Below are positions 6,518 through 14,380 of a DNA stretch of 64,000 nt, in pieces; position 1 is the stretch's first letter; the number at the start of each line of letters is the position of its first letter. The notes below the pieces were generated by a model that worked only from the letters and a program-made list of their open reading frames with translations, was not told the DNA's origin and searched no databases. The DNA is from Tateyamaria sp. ANG-S1 (lineage in GTDB: Bacteria; Pseudomonadota; Alphaproteobacteria; Rhodobacterales; Rhodobacteraceae). A program made the translations under genes and the position numbers. The stretch is taken from contig NZ_JWLL01000010.1 of the NCBI RefSeq assembly GCF_000814025.1, positions 1-64,000 of the forward strand. The letters are read 5' to 3'.

Positions 6518-8086
6518 TCAGGTGGGTGCGGTGTTGCGTAGCCATTGGTAGAGCCAGGTTTCTGACAGCCGGGTCGTGCCGTCGGTGATGTGGGCGGTGA
6601 GTTCGATCAGATCGTGATCGCCGCCGTCGATGTCGATGAAGAGCCGCCAGGTGGGCTTTGCCGCGCCCTCGACCTTGTGGAGGACGTGGCCTGCGATCTC
6701 GCCTGCGGAGTGGGTGATGACGGGGATGAGGTCGGTGTCTGGGTCCATGTCGCCCAAAGCGCCACCTTCGAAGTCGATGACGAATTTGCGCAGGTTGGGG
6801 TTTTCGAGCGGCACGCCCGAGGGGCCGCCGACGCCTGCGAGCGTGCCCTGGACCCATGCCAGATCACCGGAGGGGGGCAGGGCGCCCCAATGCATGCGCC
6901 AGGCGTAGGTGCGGCTTGTCCCCGCTTGTGGCGCGTCTTTGGGCACCCAGAAGGCGACGATGTTGTCGTCGATTTCGAGCTCAGCCGGGATTTCGACCAG
7001 ACGGACGGTGCCGGGGCCCCAGTCGTTCAGCGGCTCGACCATCACCGAGGGGCGGTCGTGGTAGCGCGCGCCTGCGTCGAGGTAATCCTCGTACCGACGA
7101 TCGCGCTGGATCAGGCCGAATTGGGCCATGTTGGGTTCGTTGAAGTACGAGCTTGAGACCCGGTGCGGGTTGTTGAGCGGGCGGAAGAGCGTGTTGCCGT
7201 CCTTGCGGATGATTTGCAGCCCCTCGCTGTCGTGGACCTGGGGGCGGAAGTCGTCGAAATCGCGTTCGGTGTGTTCGGCGAAATAGAACATGGAGGTGAG
7301 CGGGCCGAGCCCCAGTTGCGGAACGCTGTCGCGGAAGAAGAGCGTCGCCTCGACATCCATGGTGGTGTCGTCGCCGGGGGTGATCGTGATCTTGTAGGCC
7401 CCGGTGACGGACGCGCTGTCGAGGGCGGCGTAGAGGGTGAGGGACGTGTCGAGCGCCTGTGGCCGTTCGACCCAGAATGCGGAGAAGCGGGGGAACTCTT
7501 CGGGCCCTTGCAGCCACGTGTTGATGGCAAGGCCGCGGGCCGAGAGGCCGTAGCTGTTGCCGCGCCCAAGCGCGCGGAAGTAGCTGGCGCCGAGGAAGGT
7601 GACGACTTCGTCGAACTTGTCGGGGCGGTTGAGGGGGTGCGTGAGTTTCAGCCCCGCGATGCCCGGCAGTTCCGCATTGTCGGGGACGCGGTCGCCTACA
7701 TCGTTACGGTATTCGAAATCATCCGTGGTGAAGCTGATGGGGGCAGCTTGGCCGTTGTGGACTTCGTGGATCTGGACCGGATCTTTGAACAGCCAGCCAG
7801 GGTGGAAGGGGGAGGCGTGGAAGGGCAGGGTGGTGTCGGACCAGTGCGCTGCGACAGGCCGGAAGTAGATGTTGCGGTAGTCGTCGTAGGTCAGGTTTTG
7901 CAGGAAGCTTTCCAGCGGCGCGGGGGGCGCATCGGGCGACTTGGCGCGGGTTTCCATCGTGGCCTTGAGCCAGTCGAACGAGAACGGTTGCGTGAGGCCT
8001 TGGGCCAGTGCGGTGCGGGGCAGGGCGGCGCTGGCCAGAAGCGTTGCAAGGGCGCTGCGGCGGGTGATGGGGGCGGAGAGGGGCAT
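6518..8086 (-). CDS. opgG: Periplasmic glucan biosynthesis protein OpgG/OpgD-like
   Basis: This 522-residue protein of the MdoG/OpgG family is periplasmic and takes part in branching or trimming of osmoregulated periplasmic glucans. An N-terminal twin-arginine signal is visible (T-R-R-S-A-L-A-T-L, residues 8-16, cleavage near residue 28), which favours Tat export as in OpgD. The mature protein begins FSFDWLKATM..., with the NLTYDDYRNIYFRP motif of the family near residue 70. Length is normal for the family. An AAGGA ribosome-binding site precedes the ATG at 8084-8086. No opgH glucosyltransferase is near, so it is an orphan here. The split between OpgG and OpgD is not resolved from sequence alone. 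Confidence 0.88.
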   Translation of the reverse strand: MPLSAPITRRSALATLLASAALPRTALAQGLTQPFSFDWLKATMETRAKSPDAPPAPLESFLQNLTYDDYRNIYFRPVAAHWSDTTLPFHASPFHPGWLFKDPVQIHEVHNGQAAPISFTTDDFEYRNDVGDRVPDNAELPGIAGLKLTHPLNRPDKFDEVVTFLGASYFRALGRGNSYGLSARGLAINTWLQGPEEFPRFSAFWVERPQALDTSLTLYAALDSASVTGAYKITITPGDDTTMDVEATLFFRDSVPQLGLGPLTSMFYFAEHTERDFDDFRPQVHDSEGLQIIRKDGNTLFRPLNNPHRVSSSYFNEPNMAQFGLIQRDRRYEDYLDAGARYHDRPSVMVEPLNDWGPGTVRLVEIPAELEIDDNIVAFWVPKDAPQAGTSRTYAWRMHWGALPPSGDLAWVQGTLAGVGGPSGVPLENPNLRKFVIDFEGGALGDMDPDTDLIPVITHSAGEIAGHVLHKVEGAAKPTWRLFIDIDGGDHDLIELTAHITDGTTRLSETWLYQWLRNTAPT

Positions 8087-8201
8087 GGGCGTCCTTGGGC
8101 GTGCGTGTCAGCCCCAGAGATGCGGGTTCCGTGCGTGTGCGTCCAGTGCCGGGATGTCACTTTTGCGCTGGAATCTTGACATATTGGGGAGTTGTTCAAC
8201 G

Positions 8202-8229
8202 AAAAAGGCCGCCGGAATGTCCGACGGCC
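8202..8229 (-). terminator. Rho-independent terminator after cycA
   Basis: Downstream of the cycA stop on the minus strand there is a 10-bp GC-rich stem with one G-T-type mismatch (8207-8216 with 8220-8229), a 3-nt loop and five T residues. It marks the probable end of the bchF-to-cycA superoperon. Confidence 0.8.
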
Positions 8230-8254
8230 CTGATCGCGTGTGACTGCGAATGGG

Positions 8255-8701
8255 TTAGCTGCCGCTGTCCGCCTGAAGCGAGGCGAGGTAGGCAAAGAGG
8301 TTCACGGCGTCTTCTTCCTTGCGGACCTTGTAGGTCATCTTGGAGCGGCCGTTGTCGCCTGTCAGCTCACGCAGGTAGCCCGTGGGGTCCTGGACGTAGG
8401 CCACGAACACCTCTTCGGTGATGGTGGTGTCGGCGTCTGCGGCCAGTTGGTTGATGTCGGAATAGCGGAAGTCTTCGACCTGGCCGAACTTGCCGCCCAC
8501 AATACCGTATAGGTTCGGGCCGGTGCGGGCGTTGCGGCCTGCCAGCGTGTCGCCTGCTTCGTTTTGGACGACGTGGCACGAGACGCATTGGCGGAATGCC
8601 TTTTCCCCTTCGGCGGGGTCACCGGAGGCGGCGTGGCCGTCGGCGAATGCGGGCACGGCCAGCGTGGCGGTCGCTGCTGCGATGGCAAATGTGCGGAACA
8701 T
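8255..8701 (-). CDS. cycA: Cytochrome c2
   Basis: This 148-residue soluble periplasmic c-type cytochrome has a Sec signal peptide (MFRTFAIAAATATLAVPAFA), one haem-binding C-V-S-C-H motif near residue 40, and a candidate axial Met in GRSKMTYKV near residue 121. Cytochrome c2 carries electrons from the bc1 complex to the photosynthetic reaction centre and to oxidases. It is last in the superoperon, downstream of hemA, the usual order in Rhodobacterales. An AAGGAG site precedes the ATG. The 114-nt gap to hemA holds a 9-bp inverted repeat (8749-8776), so cycA may also have its own promoter. Confidence 0.93.
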   Translation of the reverse strand: MFRTFAIAAATATLAVPAFADGHAASGDPAEGEKAFRQCVSCHVVQNEAGDTLAGRNARTGPNLYGIVGGKFGQVEDFRYSDINQLAADADTTITEEVFVAYVQDPTGYLRELTGDNGRSKMTYKVRKEEDAVNLFAYLASLQADSGS

Positions 8702-8748
8702 GTGGGTCTCCTTCCTGAGTTCTTGGCACAGAACGTAGTGGGTTCGCG

Positions 8749-8776
8749 GTCAAGTCAACAGTAACTTTGACTTGAC
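8749..8776. promoter_or_regulatory. Inverted repeat upstream of cycA (possible operator)
   Basis: Perfect 9-bp arms GTCAAGTCA and TGACTTGAC are separated by 10 nt, 48 nt upstream of the cycA ATG. Minus-strand TTGACT/TTGACC hexamers within it could serve as a -35. It is neither an FNR-type nor a PpsR-type sequence. Confidence 0.45.
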
Positions 8777-8815
8777 CTGCATGTCGGCGGGAAATGCTTG
8801 GGTGTTTTCCCCTGT

Positions 8816-10030
8816 TCAGGCAACCGCGTGGGCAATAGCGCACTGTTTCCATAGGTCTTTCAGTGCCGTGACGAGGTGCTCGATATCCTCTGTCGTGTGG
8901 AGCGGTGAGGGGGTGAAGCGCAGCCGTTCGGTGCCTTTGGGCACGGTCGGGTAGTTGATCGGTTGGACGTAGATTCCGTATTGCTGCATCAGGTAATCCG
9001 ACAGCATCCGGCATTTGACCGGGTCCTTGATCATCACGGGGATGATGTGGCTGGGGTTGTCCATGTGCGGGATCCCCTCCTGGTCCAGCCGCTTGCGCAG
9101 GTAGGCGACGCGCTCGCGCTGTTGCATCCGTTCCTGGTCCGACTGTTTGAGGTGCCGGATGGAGGTGCGGGCCGCAGCCGCCACTGCCGGGGGCAGGGCG
9201 GTGGTGAAGATGAAGCCGGAGGCGAAGGAGCGGATGAAGTCGCAGAGCGCTTCGGAGCCGGTGACGTAGCCGCCGACGACGCCGTAGGCTTTGCCGAGCG
9301 TCCCTTCGATCAGGGTGATGCGGTCCATCAGACCCAACTCTTCCGCGACGCCGCCGCCGCGGGGGCCATACATTCCGACTGCGTGCACTTCGTCGATATA
9401 GCTCATTGCGCCGTGCTTTTCGCAGACGTCGATGATTTCGGCGATGGGGGCAATGTCGCCGTCCATGGAGTAGACGGATTCAAAGGCCACGATCTTGGGC
9501 GCGTTGGCAGGCAGGGCCGCCAGCTTGCGGTCGAGGTCTTCGGGATCGTTGTGTTTCCAGATGACCTTGGACGCGCGGCTGTGCCGGATGCCTTCGATCA
9601 TGGAGGCATGGTTCAGCTCGTCCGACAGGATCACTGCGTCGGGGAGGCGGGAGCCAAGGGTGGAGAGTGCCGCCCAGTTTGAGACGTAGCCGGAGGTGAA
9701 GAGGAGGGCCGACTCTTTGCCGTGGAGGTCGGCGAGTTCTTGTTCCAGCAGCTTGTGGGCGTGGTTTGTTCCGCTGATGTTGCGCGTGCCGCCTGCACCT
9801 GCGCCGCATTCGTCGATGGTGTCCTTCATCGCCTTGGTCACTGACGGGTGCTGACCCATGCCGAGGTAGTCGTTGGAGCACCAGACCGTCACCTGGTCAG
9901 GGGCGTCGTCGTCATGGCATTTGGCCCGTGGGAAAGCGCCGGATTGGCGTTCCAGTTCGGCGAATATGCGGTAGTTCCCTTCCTCTTTCAGTGCGTCGAG
10001 TTGGGTTTGGAACAAAGCATCAAAGTCCAT
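8816..10030 (-). CDS. hemA: 5-aminolevulinate synthase
   Basis: This 404-residue PLP enzyme condenses glycine and succinyl-CoA to 5-aminolevulinate, the first step of tetrapyrrole synthesis by the Shemin route used in Alphaproteobacteria. The glycine-rich [14 protein letters not shown] segment (residues 76-90) and the PLP-binding Lys in EGTLGKAYG (K247) are present, and the length is normal. The ATG (10028-10030) overlaps the puhE stop by 11 nt and has an AGGGGG ribosome-binding site. Its place in the operon couples precursor supply to bacteriochlorophyll demand. A second, chromosomal copy is possible but cannot be seen here. Confidence 0.96.
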   Translation of the reverse strand: MDFDALFQTQLDALKEEGNYRIFAELERQSGAFPRAKCHDDDAPDQVTVWCSNDYLGMGQHPSVTKAMKDTIDECGAGAGGTRNISGTNHAHKLLEQELADLHGKESALLFTSGYVSNWAALSTLGSRLPDAVILSDELNHASMIEGIRHSRASKVIWKHNDPEDLDRKLAALPANAPKIVAFESVYSMDGDIAPIAEIIDVCEKHGAMSYIDEVHAVGMYGPRGGGVAEELGLMDRITLIEGTLGKAYGVVGGYVTGSEALCDFIRSFASGFIFTTALPPAVAAAARTSIRHLKQSDQERMQQRERVAYLRKRLDQEGIPHMDNPSHIIPVMIKDPVKCRMLSDYLMQQYGIYVQPINYPTVPKGTERLRFTPSPLHTTEDIEHLVTALKDLWKQCAIAHAVA

Positions 10031-10829
10031 GATGTCCCCCTGTTGGTGTCGTGTTCTTGGTTGGTTTTGCTTCTGGCAGCATCCAGCGCCAGAGCCGTTC
10101 GTCGGGGATGGGGAGAACCATCACCCAGTGTTCGAGGGCCGCGAGGGCCGTGAGGGCGGTGAGAAGCGCAAAGCCCGTCACTGCGCCTGCGGTGTCTGCG
10201 GCATAGAGCCGTTCGAGCCAGCAGGCGGCGGCGAAGGTGAGTGCGGTCACGGAGATCGGGAAGAGCCAGTTCATGCCAGCGATGCGGAAGTGGCTGGGCA
10301 GGTGTGCCAGTGCTTCGGGCAGGAAGTCGACATTGATGCGGGGGACGCCGAAGAAGAGGTTCAGCTTGGCCGAGATGCGGGCGAAGAAAAGGACGGCGAA
10401 GGTGTAGAACGCGAAGGGGTTGTCTGCGGTCCAGAGCACGATGCCGAGGATCATCAGTGTCACGGTCAGCAGCATCTCGTGATAGGCGACGGTGCCCCAG
10501 GCGCGGATGAACCGTTCCCATTCGGGGCGGTGGGGCGGCAGGGCGCGGCGGTTGGGGCCGGTGATCATGCCCGTCAGGAATGCCAGTTCGATCCAGCCCC
10601 AGAGGGCGAGAGCGGACAGGAAGGCCACGTAAATGCCCATGATGTCGGTCTGTGTCATGGACCAGTATGTGCCGTAGGCGCCGAGGATTATGAGTGGAAG
10701 GCCCGCCCATGTGGTGGTGCGCCGCGCCCGTTCGCCCGCGCGGTCGGCGTATTTGACCGCCATCAGGATGGTGCCGGTGGAGAACCACCAGATGAAGAGG
10801 GCGATGAGGGCGGCGATCCAGGGGGTCAT
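10020..10829 (-). CDS. puhE: Photosynthetic complex assembly protein PuhE
   Basis: This 269-residue polytopic inner-membrane protein has about seven hydrophobic segments, beginning with [22 protein letters not shown]. It is the PuhE family, which affects bacteriochlorophyll supply and reaction-centre assembly in Rhodobacter capsulatus. I used the ATG at 10827-10829 preceded by a G-rich ribosome-binding site; an in-frame start 66 nt upstream would put a charged extension before the first helix and enter the hairpin array. It sits between acsF and hemA as in other Rhodobacterales clusters. Confidence 0.88.
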   Translation of the reverse strand: MTPWIAALIALFIWWFSTGTILMAVKYADRAGERARRTTTWAGLPLIILGAYGTYWSMTQTDIMGIYVAFLSALALWGWIELAFLTGMITGPNRRALPPHRPEWERFIRAWGTVAYHEMLLTVTLMILGIVLWTADNPFAFYTFAVLFFARISAKLNLFFGVPRINVDFLPEALAHLPSHFRIAGMNWLFPISVTALTFAAACWLERLYAADTAGAVTGFALLTALTALAALEHWVMVLPIPDERLWRWMLPEAKPTKNTTPTGGHHGL

Positions 10830-10845
10830 TTTGGCCCCCCGGTTG

Positions 10846-10959
10846 CCGGAAACCGGCACGGTTTCCGGGGATTTTCCGACGCGGAAAATGGGCACTGTCC
10901 TGAGGACGGTGCCCCTGGACCGCGCGTCGCGGTCCAGACGTTTTCTGCGTCAGAAAACG
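10846..10959. repeat. Array of five consecutive hairpins between acsF and puhE
   Basis: Five adjacent inverted repeats fill the 133-bp gap. Stems are 10846-10855 with 10859-10868 (10 bp); 10871-10878 with 10882-10889 (8 bp); 10890-10900 with 10904-10914 (one mismatch); 10915-10924 with 10928-10937 (10 bp); and 10939-10947 with 10951-10959 (9 bp). All loops are 3 nt. No long T-run follows, so it looks more like an RNA-processing or stability element than a terminator. Confidence 0.85.
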
Positions 10960-10962
10960 GCA

Positions 10963-12075
10963 TCAGTAGGCAGGCTCGAGACGGGTCGAGGCAGGCACCA
11001 CGTGCTTTTTCGCCGGGATTGTGTAGAGCGACACGAAAGCCGCCGCTGCCCGGATTTGAGCGCCGAGCTTTTTCAGCCCCTTCGCCTCTGCCATGTCGAC
11101 ATTGGCCTTTTGCAGCCGTTCCAGCCCGCGCTGCCAGCGGGGGTGGTCGATGTCGAGCGTGATCGGGAAGATCTGTTCCGACAGCTTGGAGGTCTTGGTG
11201 AAGACCTCGTGCGCGTACCAGTCGGGATCAACGCCAAGGGCCTTGTGGAAGGCCGGGCGCTGGTGGTCGCGGACGTACATCGTGGCATAGACCGCCGTGA
11301 GGAAGAACTTGATCCAGTAGACGTTGAGACCGGAGGTCAGTTTCGGATCGGTCTTCATCAGCAAGGCGAAGGCCTCGCCATGGCTGAACTCGTCATTGCA
11401 CCACTCTTCGAACCATTTGAAGATCGGGTGGAAGCGGTGTTCGGGGTTCGCCTCAAGGTGCCGGAAGATGGTGATGTAGCGGGCATAGCCGATCTTTTCC
11501 GACAGGTAGGTCGCGTAGTAGATGAACTTGGGCCGGAAGTAGGTGTATTTCTTTTTCTGTGTCAGGAAGCCGAGGTTCACGCGCAGACCGGCCTCGCGCA
11601 GGGCGTCGTTGATGAAGCCCGCGTGCCGTGCTTCATCCCGTGCCATGAGCTGGAAGAGTTGCGTGATGTCCTTGTTGGCGCCGCGGCGTTTCATTTCCTT
11701 GTAGAGGACGCAGCCCGAGAACTCAGCTGTGCAGGAGCTGATCAGGAAGTCGATGAATTCCTTTTTCAACTCCGGCTCCATCCCGTCCCAATCAACGTGA
11801 TCCCAGTCTTCGTTTTTCTTGAAATGCCCCTTGTTCGGGTCGCTTTCCATCTGGTCGATCAGCTTGTCCCAGTCTTCGCGCACGCTTGAGACGTCGATGG
11901 CGTCAAGCTCGTCAAAGTCGGTGGTGTAGAAGCGCGGGGTCAGCAGAGTGTTCTGCATCGCCGTTTCGGTGGCGAACTCGGACGTGAACTTTTCGTCCTG
12001 GGCCTGGGCGATGGCCAGCCCTTCTTCGACTGATGTTGCGTCTGCCGTGTGTTTGTCTGTGTTCTGGATATTCAT
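10963..12075 (-). CDS. acsF: Mg-protoporphyrin IX monomethyl ester (oxidative) cyclase AcsF
   Basis: This 370-residue di-iron enzyme forms the isocyclic E ring of (bacterio)chlorophyll using O2. Ligand motifs of the ferritin-like fold are visible: CTAEFSGCVLYKE near residue 115, ARDEARHAGF near residue 145 and CNDEFSHGEAF near residue 227. The oxygen-dependent form fits an aerobic phototroph; no anaerobic BchE is seen in the window. The start has a GAGGTG ribosome-binding site and overlaps the stop of the 98-residue gene upstream by 4 nt. It is in the superoperon between that gene and puhE. Confidence 0.96.
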   Translation of the reverse strand: MNIQNTDKHTADATSVEEGLAIAQAQDEKFTSEFATETAMQNTLLTPRFYTTDFDELDAIDVSSVREDWDKLIDQMESDPNKGHFKKNEDWDHVDWDGMEPELKKEFIDFLISSCTAEFSGCVLYKEMKRRGANKDITQLFQLMARDEARHAGFINDALREAGLRVNLGFLTQKKKYTYFRPKFIYYATYLSEKIGYARYITIFRHLEANPEHRFHPIFKWFEEWCNDEFSHGEAFALLMKTDPKLTSGLNVYWIKFFLTAVYATMYVRDHQRPAFHKALGVDPDWYAHEVFTKTSKLSEQIFPITLDIDHPRWQRGLERLQKANVDMAEAKGLKKLGAQIRAAAAFVSLYTIPAKKHVVPASTRLEPAY

Positions 12076-12368
12076 AGCGTCACCTCTTCGGAGAAGGAGA
12101 ATTCGCAGAGTTCCATGACTTCGAAATCGCCGGTGAGGCGGGTCCAGAGCCGTTCGAGTTTCGAGGCGCGGACAATCACGGCCTCGCGGTCTTCGGTCAC
12201 GATTTCACCGAAAGGGGCCATAATTTCGGGGCCCTGTACCTGCACTTCGTCACCCGGATAGACGACGGCGCCGTTGTTGAACCTCACATGCGCGTGCAGG
12301 CTTTCGAACTTGTGGCTTATTTCGACCGTGCAGGGGGCACGTTCGACGTCCTTAGTCAGTAGTCCCAT
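12072..12368 (-). CDS. Conserved small photosynthesis-cluster protein of unknown function (orf98)
   Basis: A 98-residue soluble protein beginning MGLLTKDVERAPCTVEISHK, with a GAVVYPGDEVQVQGPEIMAP stretch that resembles a small beta-barrel. It has no membrane segment or signal peptide. A GGAGG ribosome-binding site precedes the ATG at 12366-12368. The first 17 nt overlap puhC and the stop overlaps the acsF start (ATGA), so it is tightly coupled to both. The slot between puhC and acsF holds a small ORF in other purple-bacterial clusters as I recall, but I know of no assigned function. Coupling to acsF suggests a role near the cyclase or assembly step. Confidence 0.78.
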   Translation of the reverse strand: MGLLTKDVERAPCTVEISHKFESLHAHVRFNNGAVVYPGDEVQVQGPEIMAPFGEIVTEDREAVIVRASKLERLWTRLTGDFEVMELCEFSFSEEVTL

Positions 12369-12879
12369 GGTGGCTTCCTCCCTGGGTCTGGTTGGGGGCC
12401 GAAGTGTTGGCCCGGGGTGGCTCCAGCAACCTGGCGAAGGTGCGGAGATTGTCGGCGCCAAAGCCCATAAGCTCGGCTGACCAATTGGTTTCGGGGTCGT
12501 AGATCGACAGGCGATTGCCTGCGCGCAGGCGCAGGATCACCGGGGCTGTCGCGTCTATGCGCGCCTTGGCCCGTTCGCGGGCGATCACCCGTTCGATGCC
12601 GGCGACAAAGCCGCCCTTGTCGGACGGGAAGTCGGCGAGGATTGCGCCGTTGAGGTCCATCACCCGCGCCGCGCCCGAGGCGTCGCCGGAGAGGAAAATG
12701 GCGCGTTCGGCAATCACTTCGGTTTGTGGTGGCGTGCTTTCCAACGGGCGGTCCGTGAGCGTGGCGATGGTCACAAGCGACAGGACAATCAGCAGGAGGG
12801 CGAGGACCGCGCGGATGAGGACGCGGGGGACGAGCTCGTCTTCCTTGGCGTGGATGCGGGGGCTGTGTGCGTCGGACAT
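12352..12879 (-). CDS. puhC: Photosynthetic complex assembly protein PuhC
   Basis: A 175-residue protein with a single N-terminal transmembrane helix (VLIRAVLALLLIVLSLVTIA, about residues 19-38) and a periplasmic domain; it matches PuhC, which helps reorganise the reaction centre-LH1 core complex. A GGAG site lies 7 nt before the ATG, and the gene starts 4 nt after the puhB stop. The family is defined mainly by position and topology, and both fit. Confidence 0.85.
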   Translation of the reverse strand: MSDAHSPRIHAKEDELVPRVLIRAVLALLLIVLSLVTIATLTDRPLESTPPQTEVIAERAIFLSGDASGAARVMDLNGAILADFPSDKGGFVAGIERVIARERAKARIDATAPVILRLRAGNRLSIYDPETNWSAELMGFGADNLRTFARLLEPPRANTSAPNQTQGGSHHGTTD

Positions 12880-12883
12880 CTGC

Positions 12884-13516
12884 TTACTCCGCCGCCACAG
12901 GGTCGGTTGTGGGCACCCGGGTCACTTCGGGCATGTTGATCCGCGCCTCTGCCGCGTCGGCGAGGATTTGGGCCACGTTTTCGGCGTCCGGGATGCAGCG
13001 CAGAGCCGGTTGGGTTTTGCCGAAGGTCCAGGGGCGGGCATGTGGCCAGAGGACCAGATAGCTGATCTTGGTCTTGCCCGTTGTGTCGAGTGCGATGGTG
13101 CCAGTGCCGTTCTTGCGCAGGTCGAGCGCTGCGTTGCCCAGCTCTTTGTACGGCAGATTGATGGTCATCGTGAGCGCCGCGCCGATCCGCATGGCGATGC
13201 GCGATGTGGTGATCGTGTAGACCGTGGCGCGTGCTTGGATCAGTGCAATGGCGTAGAGCAAGGCGCAGACGACCGCGCCCAGGATGAAGAAGGGAAGGGT
13301 GGCGCCGATCGCTTGCCCGATCGGCATCAGGTCCACCACCGAGATGAAGCGCCACGCGGCCAGGACCGCGAAGTAGCCGATGACCCAATTGATGTTCAGC
13401 GCCTCGCGCGCCAGCGCGCGGGTGTCTGGCCTGCCTTGCCACAGGATCTGTTCGCCCTCGGGCGGGGCTTCGGGGAGCCCTTTGACCGGCTCGACTGCGA
13501 AATCATCATGGGACAT
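12884..13516 (-). CDS. puhB: Reaction-centre assembly protein PuhB
   Basis: A 210-residue membrane protein with a short N-terminal cytoplasmic segment (PPEGEQILWQGRPD, typical of bacterial PH-domain membrane proteins), two hydrophobic segments near residues 45-90 and a C-terminal PH-like domain. PuhB is needed for assembly of the reaction centre, with a secondary effect on LH1. A strong AAGGAAAGGG site precedes the ATG. It lies 68 nt downstream of puhA. Confidence 0.9.
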   Translation of the reverse strand: MSHDDFAVEPVKGLPEAPPEGEQILWQGRPDTRALAREALNINWVIGYFAVLAAWRFISVVDLMPIGQAIGATLPFFILGAVVCALLYAIALIQARATVYTITTSRIAMRIGAALTMTINLPYKELGNAALDLRKNGTGTIALDTTGKTKISYLVLWPHARPWTFGKTQPALRCIPDAENVAQILADAAEARINMPEVTRVPTTDPVAAE

Positions 13517-13584
13517 GGCGCACGTTCCCTTTCCTTCGGTTTCGGATCATGCGGGGCGAACCATTGGGCCCGCCCCGCGGTTCA

Positions 13585-14355
13585 TCAGAGTTTCGGCTCT
13601 TGCCGTTTGCTGTCGGCGTAGAGGACGCCGCCGCCGTAGTAGGCGCTGATCTTTTCCTCTTCGAGCATGGTCACCTGGGTGGCGCTGGCGTGTTGCGGCA
13701 CGGTGGCGAAGTGCTTGCCATAGAGCGTGCGCACCACGACGCGGTCGGATTTGATCCGTGCGAGCGTCAGCGGCACCAGCCGGTTGCCTGTGCCCCATTT
13801 GGCGTCGAGCGTGTATTCTAGGTAGCGGACCAATTGTTCCGGCTCGTCGATCCACATGTCGACGACCTTGCCCACAACTTCCCCGTCACCGGACACCAGC
13901 GGCAGCCCGCGCGGGTCGCGGCCCGTGGCGAAGCGGAAGCTGTCATTGGCCGACATGGGGATGATCTTGGGGTGGCCGTGGCCGTCCAGTTCCGGCACGT
14001 CGCGGCGGGGTGCCCAGCTGGCCGGGCCAACGCCGTCAAGCATCGGATCGCCTGTGGGCTCCAGCGGGTAGCCGTTTCCGGGGCCGGTGCGTTTCATCGG
14101 GATGTCTTCGCGCTCGGGCACCTGGCCGGAGGGCACTGTCACTTCGCCGCGGCCGTGCGGCAGCTTGAACGTCTTGTCCTCGGGCAGCGGGAAGAGGCTG
14201 GGGTTGGACGATTTGTTCCCCTCGTCATCTTCGAGCGGGTAGCCTTCGCGCATGTTCTCGCGCTGGATCCAGACCACGAGGGCGAAGAAAAAGAAGTAGA
14301 ACAACCAGAGCGACAGGGACGCGAGGTCGAATTCGCCAAAGAATGTTGAGGTCAT
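13585..14355 (-). CDS. puhA: Photosynthetic reaction centre H subunit
   Basis: The 256-residue H subunit caps the cytoplasmic face of the reaction centre and is involved in proton delivery to QB. It has one N-terminal transmembrane helix (LASLSLWLFYFFFFALVVWI) followed by QRENMREGYPLE, a hallmark sequence of PuhA, and a PRC-barrel domain (residues about 145-230). I chose the ATG at 14353-14355 with an AAAGGA site. It lies 25 nt downstream of lhaA. The L and M subunit genes are not in the window. Confidence 0.97.
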   Translation of the reverse strand: MTSTFFGEFDLASLSLWLFYFFFFALVVWIQRENMREGYPLEDDEGNKSSNPSLFPLPEDKTFKLPHGRGEVTVPSGQVPEREDIPMKRTGPGNGYPLEPTGDPMLDGVGPASWAPRRDVPELDGHGHPKIIPMSANDSFRFATGRDPRGLPLVSGDGEVVGKVVDMWIDEPEQLVRYLEYTLDAKWGTGNRLVPLTLARIKSDRVVVRTLYGKHFATVPQHASATQVTMLEEEKISAYYGGGVLYADSKRQEPKL

Positions 14356-14380
14356 GACGGGTGTCCTTTCCAAAGAGCGG

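Noticed and set aside
7163-8179. 338-codon plus-strand frame opposite opgG
   Set aside because: Low-complexity, Gly/Glu/Val-rich product typical of a reverse-strand shadow; opgG has a signal peptide and full family match.
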